From Rhizobium vallis (GTDB lineage Bacteria; Pseudomonadota; Alphaproteobacteria; Rhizobiales; Rhizobiaceae), in assembly GCF_003985155.1 (NCBI RefSeq), contig NZ_ML133688.1, positions 310,001 to 374,000 of the forward strand: DNA of 64,000 bases, given 5' to 3'. Both the position numbers and the translations under genes were made by a program. This document shows positions 1-8,270 of this stretch, one piece after another (position 1 is the first letter of the stretch; every line of letters starts with the position of its first letter). Under the pieces are notes generated by a model, which did not search any database, was not told the origin of the DNA, and saw only the letters and a program-made list of their open reading frames with translations.

Positions 1-2886
1 ACAGGCCAGGTGCGCTCCCTTGATCTCAACCCGATGAGCGAGGTGACGCTGACGCCCGATACGATCAGCCGTTTCCGCAAAAACTACCTCTCCGCTTTCG
101 GCGCGACGACGCGCGACGACGCGCTCTATCTTGCCGTCTCCGAGGGCCGCCGTTACCCTGGAATGGAGCACTGGCTGCCGCTTTTCTACGAGAAGCTCGA
201 TACCGTCTTCGACTATCTCAGCGGCTTCCGTGTTGTCACCGACCATACCGTGCGCGAGGCAGCTGAAGAGCGCTCCAAGCTCGTCTTCGATTATTATGAC
301 GCCCGCCTGAATTCCGGCCAGCCGACCAAAGGCCAGATGGCGCAGGGCACCCCGTACAAGCCGGTGACGCCTGGCCAGCTCTACCTCGACAGCAAACTCT
401 TCGTGAGAACCCTCGACGCGCTCGGCGCCATCCGCGTCAGCCCCTTCAACGAGCATGAGGGCGAGGCGAGGCGGGTGATCAATGTCGAGGCCCGCCAGGG
501 CCAGCGCTGGGCACGCTCGAACGCCGAAGGCGGTGGCGATGCCGAGCGCATCAATGTCTTCGACGTCGTCGTCAAGCATATCGCCGACCGCCGCGCTGCC
601 GGCGCGAAAGTGCTCGTCACCGCCTGGACCGAAGGCTCGCTGGAGCGTCTGCTGCAGGTGCTGAACGAACACGGCTTGGAAAAGGTGAAGCCGGTCGAAG
701 CGCTGAAGGATCTCGGTTCGCTGGCGAGAGGCGAGGCGGCCGCGGCCGTGCTCAGTCTCGAAGCCGGCTTCGAGGCCGGCGACCTCGTCGTCATCGGCGA
801 GCAGGATATATTAGGCGACCGCATGGTGCGCCGTTCCAAGCGCCGCAAGCGCGCCGCCGATTTCATCGCGGAGGTGGCGGGCCTCGACGAGGGCTCGATC
901 GTCGTCCACGCTGAACACGGCATCGGCCGCTTCATCGGGCTGCGAACCATCGAGGCGGCAGGCGCCCCGCATGCTTGCCTGGAACTGCAATATGCCGATG
1001 AGGCGAAGCTCTTCCTGCCGGTCGAAAACATCGATCTTCTCTCGCGCTATGGCGGCGAGGGCACCGAGGCCCAGCTCGACAAGCTCGGCGGCGGCGCATG
1101 GCAGATGCGCAAGGCCAAGCTCAAGAAACGCCTGCTTGACATGGCCGATGCGCTGATCCGCATTGCCGCCGAGCGGCTGACGCGCCATGCACCGATGCTG
1201 ACGACACCCGAAGGCCTCTACGACGAATTTGCCGCCCGCTTCCCCTATGACGAGACCGAGGACCAGGATAACGCCATCGAGGCGGTGCGCTCCGATCTCG
1301 GTGCCGGTCGGCCGATGGACCGTCTCGTCTGCGGCGACGTGGGGTTCGGCAAGACGGAAGTCGCGCTGCGCGCCGCCTTTGTTGCGGCGATGAACGGCGC
1401 ACAGGTTGCCGTCGTCGTGCCGACGACATTGCTTGCCCGCCAGCATTTCAAAACTTTCACCGACCGTTTCCGCGGCCTGCCGGTGCGCATCCAGCAGGCT
1501 TCGCGTCTGGTCGGCGCCAAGGAGCTGGCGCTGACCAAGAAGGAAGTGGCGGACGGCAAGACCGATATCGTCGTCGGCACACATGCGCTGCTCGGCGCCG
1601 GCATCAAATTCGCCAACTTGGGCCTGCTCGTCATCGACGAGGAGCAGCATTTCGGCGTCAAGCACAAGGAGCGGCTGAAGGAGTTGAAGAGCGACGTGCA
1701 CGTGCTGACGCTGTCAGCAACGCCGATCCCGCGCACGCTGCAGCTTGCCATGACCGGTGTCCGCGAGTTGTCGTTGATCACCACGCCGCCGGTCGATCGC
1801 ATGGCGGTGCGCACCTTCATCTCGCCCTTCGACAGCCTGGTCATCCGCGAGACGCTGATGCGCGAGCACTATCGCGGCGGCCAGAGCTTCTATGTCTGCC
1901 CCAGGCTTGCCGATCTCGAGGATGTACATGCCTTCCTGCAATCGGATGTGCCTGAGCTGAAGGTCGCCGTCGCCCACGGTCAGATGCCGGCCGGCGAACT
2001 CGAAGACATCATGAATGCCTTCTATGAAGGCCGCTACGACGTGCTGCTGTCCACAACCATCGTTGAATCCGGCCTCGACGTGCCGACAGCCAATACGCTG
2101 ATCGTCCACCGCGCCGACATGTTCGGCCTTGCCCAGCTCTATCAGCTGCGCGGCCGCGTCGGCCGCTCGAAGGTGCGCGCCTTCGCGCTCTTCACGCTGC
2201 CGGTCAACAAGGTGCTGACGGCGACCGCCGAACGCCGCCTTAAGGTGCTACAGTCGCTGGATACTCTCGGCGCGGGCTTCCAACTGGCGAGCCACGATCT
2301 CGATATCCGCGGCGCCGGCAATCTGCTCGGCGAGGAGCAGTCCGGCCATATCAAGGAGGTCGGCTTCGAGCTTTACCAGCAGATGCTCGAAGAGGCGGTC
2401 GCTGAGGTCAAGGGCGTCGACGAGATCCACGACACCGGCTGGTCTCCGCAGATCTCCGTCGGCACGACGGTGATGATCCCGGAGGGCTATGTGCCCGACC
2501 TGCATCTGCGCATGGCGCTTTACCGCCGTCTCGGCGAGATCACCGAACTCAAGGAAATCGACGGCTTCGGCGCCGAGATGATCGACCGCTTCGGGCCGAT
2601 GCCGATCGAAGTCCAGCATCTCCTGAAGATCGTCTACATCAAGTCGCTCTGCCGCACTGCCAATGTTGAAAAGCTGGATGCCGGCCCGAAGGGTGTGGTC
2701 GTGCAGTTCCGCAACAAGGAATTCCCCAATCCGGTAAACCTTGTCGGTTATATCGGCAAGCAGGGCACCATGGCGAAGATCCGCCCGGATCACAGCCTGT
2801 TCCTGACCCGCGACCTGCCGACGCCGGAAAAGCGCCTGCAGGGGGCGGCTGTTATCATGACGCAACTGGCGGAACTGGCGAAATAG
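1..2886 (+). CDS. mfd: Transcription-repair coupling factor Mfd, 3' part
   Basis: Mfd is a DNA translocase that removes RNA polymerase stalled at lesions and recruits UvrA. The reading frame is open to the first base, so the start lies upstream of the window; about 961 of the usual ~1150-1170 residues are present. In order one sees the end of the UvrB-like N-terminal domain, a CarD-like RNA-polymerase interaction domain (VVHAEHGIGRFIGL, near residue 300), Walker A GDVGFGKTEVA, the DEEQ helicase box (VIDEEQHFG), motif III LSATPIPRTLQ, motif VI RGRVGRSK, and the C-terminal TRCF domain. It ends 16 bases before the OsmC gene. Identification is firm; only the N-terminus is missing. Confidence 0.97.
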   Translation, partial: TGQVRSLDLNPMSEVTLTPDTISRFRKNYLSAFGATTRDDALYLAVSEGRRYPGMEHWLPLFYEKLDTVFDYLSGFRVVTDHTVREAAEERSKLVFDYYDARLNSGQPTKGQMAQGTPYKPVTPGQLYLDSKLFVRTLDALGAIRVSPFNEHEGEARRVINVEARQGQRWARSNAEGGGDAERINVFDVVVKHIADRRAAGAKVLVTAWTEGSLERLLQVLNEHGLEKVKPVEALKDLGSLARGEAAAAVLSLEAGFEAGDLVVIGEQDILGDRMVRRSKRRKRAADFIAEVAGLDEGSIVVHAEHGIGRFIGLRTIEAAGAPHACLELQYADEAKLFLPVENIDLLSRYGGEGTEAQLDKLGGGAWQMRKAKLKKRLLDMADALIRIAAERLTRHAPMLTTPEGLYDEFAARFPYDETEDQDNAIEAVRSDLGAGRPMDRLVCGDVGFGKTEVALRAAFVAAMNGAQVAVVVPTTLLARQHFKTFTDRFRGLPVRIQQASRLVGAKELALTKKEVADGKTDIVVGTHALLGAGIKFANLGLLVIDEEQHFGVKHKERLKELKSDVHVLTLSATPIPRTLQLAMTGVRELSLITTPPVDRMAVRTFISPFDSLVIRETLMREHYRGGQSFYVCPRLADLEDVHAFLQSDVPELKVAVAHGQMPAGELEDIMNAFYEGRYDVLLSTTIVESGLDVPTANTLIVHRADMFGLAQLYQLRGRVGRSKVRAFALFTLPVNKVLTATAERRLKVLQSLDTLGAGFQLASHDLDIRGAGNLLGEEQSGHIKEVGFELYQQMLEEAVAEVKGVDEIHDTGWSPQISVGTTVMIPEGYVPDLHLRMALYRRLGEITELKEIDGFGAEMIDRFGPMPIEVQHLLKIVYIKSLCRTANVEKLDAGPKGVVVQFRNKEFPNPVNLVGYIGKQGTMAKIRPDHSLFLTRDLPTPEKRLQGAAVIMTQLAELAK

Positions 2887-2902
2887 AGGGGAGGAGATAG
2901 CA

Positions 2903-3370
2903 ATGGCGACATACGGCGCAACGATCTCCTGGCAACGCAACGGTGAGACTTTCACCGACAACCGCTACAGTCGCGCGCACCACTGGACTTTCGACGGCGG
3001 CATCGAGGTGCGGGCGTCCGCTTCGCCACATGTTGTTCCGCTGCCCTATTCCGCCGAGGATGCCGTCGATCCGGAAGAGGCCTTCGTCGCTTCGCTCTCC
3101 AGTTGCCATACGCTCTGGTTCCTGTCGCTTGCCGTCAAACAGGGCTTTTGCGTCAATAGCTACACGGATGCCGCCGAAGGCATCATGGAGAAGAATGCCG
3201 AAGGCCGTCTTGCCATGACCGTGGTGATACTGAGGCCGCTCGCCGTGTTCGGTGGCGAGAAACAGCCCTCGCTCAGCGAGCTTGAAGCCCTGCATCACCG
3301 CGCCCACGACGAATGCTTTATCGCCAATTCGGTGAAGACCGACGTGCGCTGCGTTCCTGTTCTGGGCTGA
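2903..3370 (+). CDS. OsmC/Ohr-family peroxide-reducing protein
   Basis: A 155-residue OsmC-family protein. The two cysteines used by the family to reduce organic hydroperoxides are both present: one in SLSSCHTLWFL (about residue 66) and one in HDECFIANSV (about residue 137). There is no signal peptide, so it acts in the cytoplasm. The ATG is preceded by a good ribosome site, GGGGAGGAGA. It follows mfd by 16 bases and may be cotranscribed with it. A long perfect hairpin lies just downstream. The sequence does not allow a choice between OsmC proper and the YhfA-like subgroup. Confidence 0.88.
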   Translation: MATYGATISWQRNGETFTDNRYSRAHHWTFDGGIEVRASASPHVVPLPYSAEDAVDPEEAFVASLSSCHTLWFLSLAVKQGFCVNSYTDAAEGIMEKNAEGRLAMTVVILRPLAVFGGEKQPSLSELEALHHRAHDECFIANSVKTDVRCVPVLG

Positions 3371-3395
3371 TCGTGGACCGTTGTCAGGCAGGAAA

Positions 3396-3429
3396 CCCCG
3401 CAACTTCGCTTTACGGCGAAGTTGCGGGG
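3396..3429. terminator. Hairpin between convergent genes
   Basis: Perfect 14-bp inverted repeat (arms 3396-3409 and 3416-3429, CCCCGCAACTTCGC and complement) with a 6-base loop. It lies between the ends of the convergent OsmC and Imm11-like genes. Neither side has a clear T-run, so it is an imperfect but plausible bidirectional terminator. Confidence 0.55.
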
Positions 3430-3448
3430 CCTATTGAAATGTCTCTAA

Positions 3449-4075
3449 CTATTCCTGCAAAAAGCCGACCTGTTGGAAAGAGGTGCCTTTAATACCCTTT
3501 TCTTTACAAAGGTTCTTGAACGTTTGATCGCAAAAAATTGCCACCGCATACTCAACCAAGCGGAAGAGCTGCGCGCCTTTGAGGACATCAGGCAGAAAAC
3601 ACCAGTCAGCTCCGCCCGATATCATGTAGCCACCAGATCGAGTGACGTGAATTAAGGGAGAATTCTCGACGTCCACCGCCTTGCGATATGAATCGACAAC
3701 GCTGCACAGCCAAATTTTCGGCCCGGGTTTTCCGTTCGAAAACTCCGTCTCGCAAAGCAGGTATTCACATGAATTTGGAACGAACTCATCGAACAAACTC
3801 TTCATTTTTTCAGAGATGAAGAGGAAATAATCTACAGCATAAATATCTTGCACCTTGCGCTTCGGATCAAAGATTAGCTTTGGCGCTTCAAGATATTCGG
3901 GTATTCGCCACGGACCTCGAGGCAGATCGAGCATGCTACCCGGCCATAGAGGCCCCCTGATGCCGAGACCGTCGCCGTCTGGTTGCAGCCTTTCTAGATT
4001 TGCGAATTCCCAACCATAATTCCAATTTGAATCAAGTAGATAGGCTTTTTGAGGTTTCGCTCGGGCGCCACTCAT
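3449..4075 (-). CDS. Imm11-like (DUF1629) orphan immunity protein
   Basis: A 208-residue protein without signal peptide or membrane segment. The start resembles Imm11/DUF1629 polymorphic-toxin immunity proteins (xKAYLLDSN), as does the end (LFRLVEYAVAIFCDQTFKNL followed by GIKGTSFQQVGF). Those families bind and block a cognate toxin. The reading frame can be extended to a TTG at 4132, but the ATG at 4075 has a GGAA site eight bases ahead and matches the family's usual start. The gene is visibly more AT-rich than its neighbours, and no toxin gene lies nearby, so it looks acquired and orphaned. Family assignment is from pattern recognition and is moderately sure; the cognate toxin is unknown. 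Confidence 0.6.
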   Translation of the reverse strand: MSGARAKPQKAYLLDSNWNYGWEFANLERLQPDGDGLGIRGPLWPGSMLDLPRGPWRIPEYLEAPKLIFDPKRKVQDIYAVDYFLFISEKMKSLFDEFVPNSCEYLLCETEFSNGKPGPKIWLCSVVDSYRKAVDVENSPLIHVTRSGGYMISGGADWCFLPDVLKGAQLFRLVEYAVAIFCDQTFKNLCKEKGIKGTSFQQVGFLQE

Positions 4076-4174
4076 GCTTCGTTCCAAGTCGTGCTTGAAA
4101 ATAAAAACGGTATAGCTGGCTCTCTCGGACAACTTTGTTGCAGCTGTCCGATCTCGAGCCGCCGGGCGACAGCG

Positions 4175-4846
4175 TTAGTTCAGCCCCGACCGCGCCTCGG
4201 CCTTCGCCTTGGCGATATCGCGCAACGCATTCGCCAGGACGTCGGGCGTCTGAGCGCCGCTGACGGCATATTGCTGGTCGAAGATGAAGAACGGCACGCC
4301 GTTGACGCCCATCTCCTGAGCCGCCGTGATCTCGGCGACGATCAGATTGCTATCGGCGTCGGAGGCAAGCAGCGAGGCGATGACCGAGCGGTCGAGGCCG
4401 GCCTTCTCGGCGATATCGAGCAGTACCGCATGGTCGCCGACATTGCGGCCTTCCTCGAAATTCGCTTTGAACAGCGCGGCGACGACTTTGTCCTGCTTCT
4501 CGCGGCCTTCGATCATCGCCCAGTGGATCAGCCGATGGGCGTCGAGCGTGTTGGGGCCGATCTTGATCGCCTCGAAATCGAAGGCGATACCGACCTCGCG
4601 GCCGAGGTCGGTGAGCATCTTATGCGCCTGTGCCACACGCTCCTCGCCGCCGAGTTTCTCCGCCAGCTTTTTCTTCTGGTCGACGCCTTCCTTGGGATAG
4701 TCGGGGTTGAGCCGATAGGGCCGCCAGTTGATGTCGACGCCAATCTCGTCCTGAACTTCGGCAATGGCGAGTTCCAGCCGCGCTTTACCGAGATAGCACC
4801 AGGGGCAGACGACATCCGAGACGACGTCGATGGTGATTGGCTCCAT
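4175..4846 (-). CDS. DsbA-family oxidoreductase (FrnE-like)
   Basis: A 223-residue thioredoxin-fold protein with the active site DVVCPWCYLGK close to the N-terminus (CPWC near residue 12). It has no signal peptide, which matches the cytoplasmic FrnE/HCCA-isomerase branch of the DsbA superfamily rather than periplasmic DsbA. FrnE-type proteins act as disulfide isomerases linked to oxidative stress. The frame extends upstream to 4993, but the extension overlaps the binding-protein gene. The ATG at 4846 fits the family start (MEPITIDVVSDVVCPWC). It lies 53 bases after the YejA-like gene, possibly in the same transcript. Confidence 0.88.
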   Translation of the reverse strand: MEPITIDVVSDVVCPWCYLGKARLELAIAEVQDEIGVDINWRPYRLNPDYPKEGVDQKKKLAEKLGGEERVAQAHKMLTDLGREVGIAFDFEAIKIGPNTLDAHRLIHWAMIEGREKQDKVVAALFKANFEEGRNVGDHAVLLDIAEKAGLDRSVIASLLASDADSNLIVAEITAAQEMGVNGVPFFIFDQQYAVSGAQTPDVLANALRDIAKAKAEARSGLN

Positions 4847-4899
4847 GATCGTTTTCCTTATATCTGGACGCTGCGGCAGGGCGGCGATTCGGCCTGCTG

Positions 4900-6702
4900 C
4901 TATTGCGCGCTTGTATCCCACCATACCGGCAGCTGGTAGCCGTAGAGCGGCACCGTATCGGGATGGCCGATGCGCTTGCTGCGGGCCACCCATTGCTGGT
5001 CCATATGATAGAGCGGCAGCACGTAATGGCTGGAAAGCAGCAGTCGGTCGTAGGAGCGCACCGCCGCGGTAAAATCCTCGGCCGAGCGTGCCCGCAATAC
5101 GTGGTCAATCAGCGTGTCGAGGTCGGGATCGTTGGCGCCGGCGAAGCTGTCCTTACCCTCCTGCGTGCGTGCAGCCGAAGACCAGCGGCCGAGCTGCTCG
5201 GTTCCAGGCGACAGCGACGAGGTATAGGACTTGATGATCATGTCGTAATCGAAGCTGTTCGTCCGGCTCTGATACTGCGAATCGTCTACCGTGCGGATCG
5301 AAGCGGCAATGCCGATCGCCTGCAGCGAACGCTGGTAGGCGATGGCCAGCTTCTCCTGGTCGGCATTCTGCGTCATGATTTCGAAGGCGAGCTGATGGCC
5401 GGAGGCGTCAAGCATTTTGCCACCCTGGATCGTATAGCCGCCTTGCTTCAACAACTCGACCGCCTGCTTTAGCGCATTGCGGTCGCGGCCGGAGCCGTCG
5501 GTGACCGGCAGTTTATAGGTGCCGTCGAGAATCGTGGGTGCAATTTTGTCCTTGATCGGCCCGAGCAGCGCAAGTTCCGCCGCATTGGCGGGAACGCCGA
5601 AGCTCGAAAGCTCGGAATTCTGCCAGAAGCTCTGTGTGCGCTTGTAGGCGCCGGAATAGAGGTTCTTGTTCGCCCATTCGAAATCGAACACCAGCGACAG
5701 GCCTTCGCGCACTTTCGGATCGGTAAAGATCGGCCGGCGCGTGTTGAACACGAAGCCGAGCATGCCGCTTGGGAGTTTCGGCGTGAACAAGTCCTTGATC
5801 ACGGCCCCGGAAGTAGCGGCGGGGAAATTATAGGCATTGGCCCAATGGCCGGGGTTGCCATCGGGATAAAGGTCCACATCGCCCTTCTTGAAGGCCTCGA
5901 ACAGCGTCGTGTCCTGCAGGAAATACTGAACGGTGATCTGATCGTAATTGTCGGTGCCGACCTTGGCGGGAATGTCCTTTCCCCAGTAGTTCGGGTCGCG
6001 TTCGTAGGTGATGCTCTCACCGGGTTTCACCGTCTTCACCTTGTAGGGACCGGAACCGACCGGCGGCGTCAGCGAGGAGCGGTCGAAGGTTTCCGGGTCG
6101 ACCACATGTTTTGGCAGTACCGGGAAAAGGCCGAAGATTAGAGGTGTCTCCCGGTCGGCTTTTTCATTGAAGGTGAAGCGCACGCTGTGTTCGCCAATCT
6201 TCTCCATCTTGGCGACGACTTTCAGGCGTTCGGAGTAGGGAGGGCGGCCCTTGTCGCGCATCAGTTCAAAGGTGAACATCACATCCTCAGGTGTCACCGG
6301 CTGGCCATCGGCCCATTTCGCCTTCGGATTGAGGTTGAATTGGATGAAGCTCCTGGCGTCGTCCCATTCCACAGTCTCGGCCAGCAGGCCGTAGAGCGTG
6401 AACGGCTCATCCCTGGAGCGTTGCATCAGCGATTCGTAGACCAGATTGCCATATTCCGGATCCCACATGCCGCGCGCCGTCGTCCGATTGCTCTTGACGA
6501 TGAACGGGTTGAGACTGTCGAAGGTGCCGACGACGCCATAGGTAATCTTGCCGCCTTTCTTGACGTCAGGATTGACGTAAGGGAAGTGCTTGTAGTCAGG
6601 CGGCAAGGCCGGTTCGCCGTGCATCGCGATGCCGTGCAGCGGCTCGGCGGCGACAGCGCCGCACAGCAGCGAGAGGACGAGGGGGACGACGATCCGGAGC
6701 AT
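4900..6702 (-). CDS. Family 5 extracellular solute-binding protein, YejA-like
   Basis: A 600-residue periplasmic peptide-type binding protein. A signal peptide ends near residue 19 (cleavage around AVA-AEP). The SBP_bac_5 fold is recognisable through HGIAMHGEPALPPDYKHFPYVNPDVKKGG (in parts), YESLM, GSGPYKV and the stretch DFEWANKNLYSGAY, which is typical of YejA, the binding protein of the microcin C/oligopeptide importer. An AAGGAT site sits about eight bases before the ATG. No permease or ATPase genes are adjacent here, so it must work with components encoded elsewhere, or upstream partners are missing. The exact peptide ligand cannot be read from sequence. Confidence 0.88.
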   Translation of the reverse strand: MLRIVVPLVLSLLCGAVAAEPLHGIAMHGEPALPPDYKHFPYVNPDVKKGGKITYGVVGTFDSLNPFIVKSNRTTARGMWDPEYGNLVYESLMQRSRDEPFTLYGLLAETVEWDDARSFIQFNLNPKAKWADGQPVTPEDVMFTFELMRDKGRPPYSERLKVVAKMEKIGEHSVRFTFNEKADRETPLIFGLFPVLPKHVVDPETFDRSSLTPPVGSGPYKVKTVKPGESITYERDPNYWGKDIPAKVGTDNYDQITVQYFLQDTTLFEAFKKGDVDLYPDGNPGHWANAYNFPAATSGAVIKDLFTPKLPSGMLGFVFNTRRPIFTDPKVREGLSLVFDFEWANKNLYSGAYKRTQSFWQNSELSSFGVPANAAELALLGPIKDKIAPTILDGTYKLPVTDGSGRDRNALKQAVELLKQGGYTIQGGKMLDASGHQLAFEIMTQNADQEKLAIAYQRSLQAIGIAASIRTVDDSQYQSRTNSFDYDMIIKSYTSSLSPGTEQLGRWSSAARTQEGKDSFAGANDPDLDTLIDHVLRARSAEDFTAAVRSYDRLLLSSHYVLPLYHMDQQWVARSKRIGHPDTVPLYGYQLPVWWDTSAQ

Positions 6703-6731
6703 TCGGCAATCCTTGATCCGTGAAAACGGGC

Positions 6732-6860
6732 ATGATTCACCGCGAGATTATCATCTGGTCGACCGATTCCAACACGTGGGCGCTATTTCTTTGGTCCGGC
6801 GACGAAATTGCTGCTCGAATTGCCAAAGAAATGCTGGATATCTTGAACGCTGCGATGTAA
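6732..6860 (+). CDS. Possible 42-residue ORF, unrecognised
   Basis: An ATG-to-TAA frame of 43 codons lies in the 285-base gap between the divergent YejA-like and IalB-like genes. Its C-terminal half (SGDEIAARIAKEMLDILNAA) would form an amphipathic helix. The upstream region has no convincing ribosome site. It may be a small gene, or chance in a leader region. Nothing else recognisable was found in this gap. Confidence 0.22.
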   Translation: MIHREIIIWSTDSNTWALFLWSGDEIAARIAKEMLDILNAAM

Positions 6861-6987
6861 CAGGTGAACCCGAAGTTTCGGGGTCATGCATTTGCCTTAT
6901 TTTTCCATGAGGTGGAGTGCCGAACGACCCGATGGTTGGGGTGGCAAAGTCGCTGCCCCGAACGGATATCAGGAGACGGAATTCGTT

Positions 6988-7647
6988 ATGATGTTCAAGT
7001 CTGAAAAGAAAATGCGGGCAGCACTGTCCGTTCTGGCAGTGATGTTCGGCGCCGCTTCGGCTCCGGTCTCCTCCTTTGCGCAGGATGCAGCGGCACAGGC
7101 TCCGACCGATGCTCAGGCAACCAGCGCGCCGAAGCTTGGCTGGTACAAGACCTGCAGCAAGCAGGAAGACAACGACATCTGTGTCGTCCAGAACCTGATC
7201 CTCGCCAATGGCGGCCAGCTCGTCACGGCTGTTGGCCTGATCTCGGTTACCGGCAAGATCAACCGCAAGCTCCTGCAGGTCTCGGTTCCTACCGCACGCC
7301 TGATCCCCCCGGGCATCATCATGCAGATCGACGGCGGCAAGGGCCAGAAGCTCGATTACGCCGTCTGCCTGCCGGATAAGTGCACTGCAGAAATTCCGCT
7401 GACCGACGCGATGATCGCCAGCCTCAAGAAGGGCAGCGACGTGATCTTCACGTCGATCAACTTCCGCCGCGCTCCGAACCCGATCAAGATCTCGCTCGAA
7501 GGCTTTACCGGCGCTTATGACGGCGAGCCGGTTTCTGAATCCAAGCTTGCCGCAAGCCAGCGCAGCCTTCAGGAAGGCATGCAGAAGAAGGCCGACGAAG
7601 CCCGCAAGAAGCTGGAAGACGCCCAGAAGGCAGCCAAAGCGCAGTAA
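6988..7647 (+). CDS. Invasion-associated locus B (IalB) family secreted protein
   Basis: A 219-residue exported protein. The signal peptide (MMFKSEKKMRAALSVLAVMFG...) ends near FAQ-DAA at about residue 31. The mature part has the IalB fold marks: WYKTC, CVVQNLI, a run around VPTARLIPPGIIMQID, and the paired-cysteine segment YAVCLPDKCTAEI. The last ~35 residues are a lysine/alanine-rich helix (KKADEARKKLEDAQKAAKAQ), an extension common in rhizobial members. The frame opens at 6886, but the ATG pair at 6988/6991 follows an AGGAG at 6971 and begins the signal peptide. IalB proteins were named in Bartonella; in free-living rhizobia their role is periplasmic and poorly defined. A strong terminator follows. 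Confidence 0.85.
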   Translation: MMFKSEKKMRAALSVLAVMFGAASAPVSSFAQDAAAQAPTDAQATSAPKLGWYKTCSKQEDNDICVVQNLILANGGQLVTAVGLISVTGKINRKLLQVSVPTARLIPPGIIMQIDGGKGQKLDYAVCLPDKCTAEIPLTDAMIASLKKGSDVIFTSINFRRAPNPIKISLEGFTGAYDGEPVSESKLAASQRSLQEGMQKKADEARKKLEDAQKAAKAQ

Positions 7648-7671
7648 TTCAGCGCTCATGCTTGAACAACG

Positions 7672-7697
7672 AACCCGGCTTCATGCCGGGTTTTTTG
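7672..7697 (+). terminator. Rho-independent terminator after the IalB-like gene
   Basis: Eight-base stem AACCCGGC / GCCGGGTT (7672-7679, 7685-7692) with a five-base loop, running into TTTTTTG. Classical intrinsic terminator 24 bases past the stop codon. Confidence 0.88.
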
Positions 7698-7784
7698 TTT
7701 GCGTAAAGAACTCGCCCATCGAGCAAAGAAAAAGGCCTCGCTGGGAGATGCGAGGCCTTGGTTCATTCAGCGGTCAGACCGATC

Positions 7785-8114
7785 TTAGTGGGCGAAGCTC
7801 ATCTTGGGTTTGAACTGCCCTGACGGGGCCTGATCGAAAATCTGGTAGATCTGAGGGTTTCGAAGCGGTGTGCCGCTCTCGTCGTTCATCAGGTTCTGCT
7901 CGGAGACATAAGCGACATATTCGCTTTCGTCGTTCTCGGCGAGCAGATGATAGAAGGGCTGGTCCTTGCTGGGGCGCACTTCGGCCGGAATGGAATTCCA
8001 CCATTCTTCCGTATTCGCGAACTCAGGATCAACGTCGAAGATGACGCCGCGAAACGGAAATACCTTGTGCCGAACCACTTCGCCGATACTGAACTTTGCT
8101 ACTCTTTCTTTCAT
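7785..8114 (-). CDS. hspQ: Heat shock protein HspQ
   Basis: A 109-residue HspQ/YccV-like (hemimethylated-DNA-binding fold) protein: KFSIGEVVRHKVFPFRGVIFDVDP, then PFYHLLAEN and YVSEQNL, with a C-terminal tail ending in KMSFAH. In enterobacteria HspQ is a heat-inducible adaptor and specificity factor of Lon protease. The frame reaches back to 8138, but the ATG at 8114 has an AAAGGAAG site at good spacing and fits the family start (MKERVAKFSIG). Two perfect inverted repeats lie directly upstream (8131-8148 and 8155-8178) and suggest regulation by a repressor or by RNA structure. Confidence 0.92.
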   Translation of the reverse strand: MKERVAKFSIGEVVRHKVFPFRGVIFDVDPEFANTEEWWNSIPAEVRPSKDQPFYHLLAENDESEYVAYVSEQNLMNDESGTPLRNPQIYQIFDQAPSGQFKPKMSFAH

Positions 8115-8130
8115 GGTACGACTTCCTTTC

Positions 8131-8148
8131 ATCACCAAATTTGGTGAT
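8131..8148. promoter_or_regulatory. Perfect 18-bp palindrome upstream of hspQ
   Basis: ATCACCAAATTTGGTGAT is a perfect palindrome ending 16 bases before the hspQ start codon, just ahead of its ribosome site. It could be a repressor operator or a hairpin in the leader RNA next to the ribosome site. The regulator is unknown. Confidence 0.5.
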
Positions 8149-8154
8149 TGGTGT

Positions 8155-8178
8155 CGCGCAAATCAAGATTTTTGCGCG
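8155..8178. promoter_or_regulatory. Second inverted repeat upstream of hspQ
   Basis: Arms CGCGCAAA (8155-8162) and TTTGCGCG (8171-8178) pair perfectly around an 8-base spacer. On the minus strand the spacer region holds CTTGAT, resembling the -35 element of heat-shock sigma factor promoters, but a good -10 match at the right distance was not found. Function unproven. Confidence 0.35.
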
Positions 8179-8231
8179 AGTGCGTCACATGAACGTCATA
8201 TCCTCCTAGTGGCGTCCATGACCGGGGAGGC

Positions 8232-8256
8232 GAAAGCCCCGGGTGCCGGGGCTTTC
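8232..8256 (-). terminator. Hairpin downstream of glnA
   Basis: Nine-base perfect stem GAAAGCCCC / GGGGCTTTC (8232-8240, 8248-8256) with a 7-base loop, 14 bases past the glnA stop on the minus strand. It lacks a clear U-run, so termination strength is uncertain. Confidence 0.55.
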
Positions 8257-8270
8257 CGTGTTATGGCCGC

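Noticed and set aside
811..1701. 296-codon open frame on the minus strand inside mfd.
   Set aside because: It is the shadow of GC-rich coding sequence; protein composition is unlike real proteins and mfd occupies the opposite strand.
8185..8208. On the minus strand a strong AGGAGGA is followed by a four-codon frame (ATG ACG TTC ATG TGA) between glnA and hspQ.
   Set aside because: The first ATG is too close to the site and the second is followed at once by a stop. Without transcript data it cannot be told from chance.
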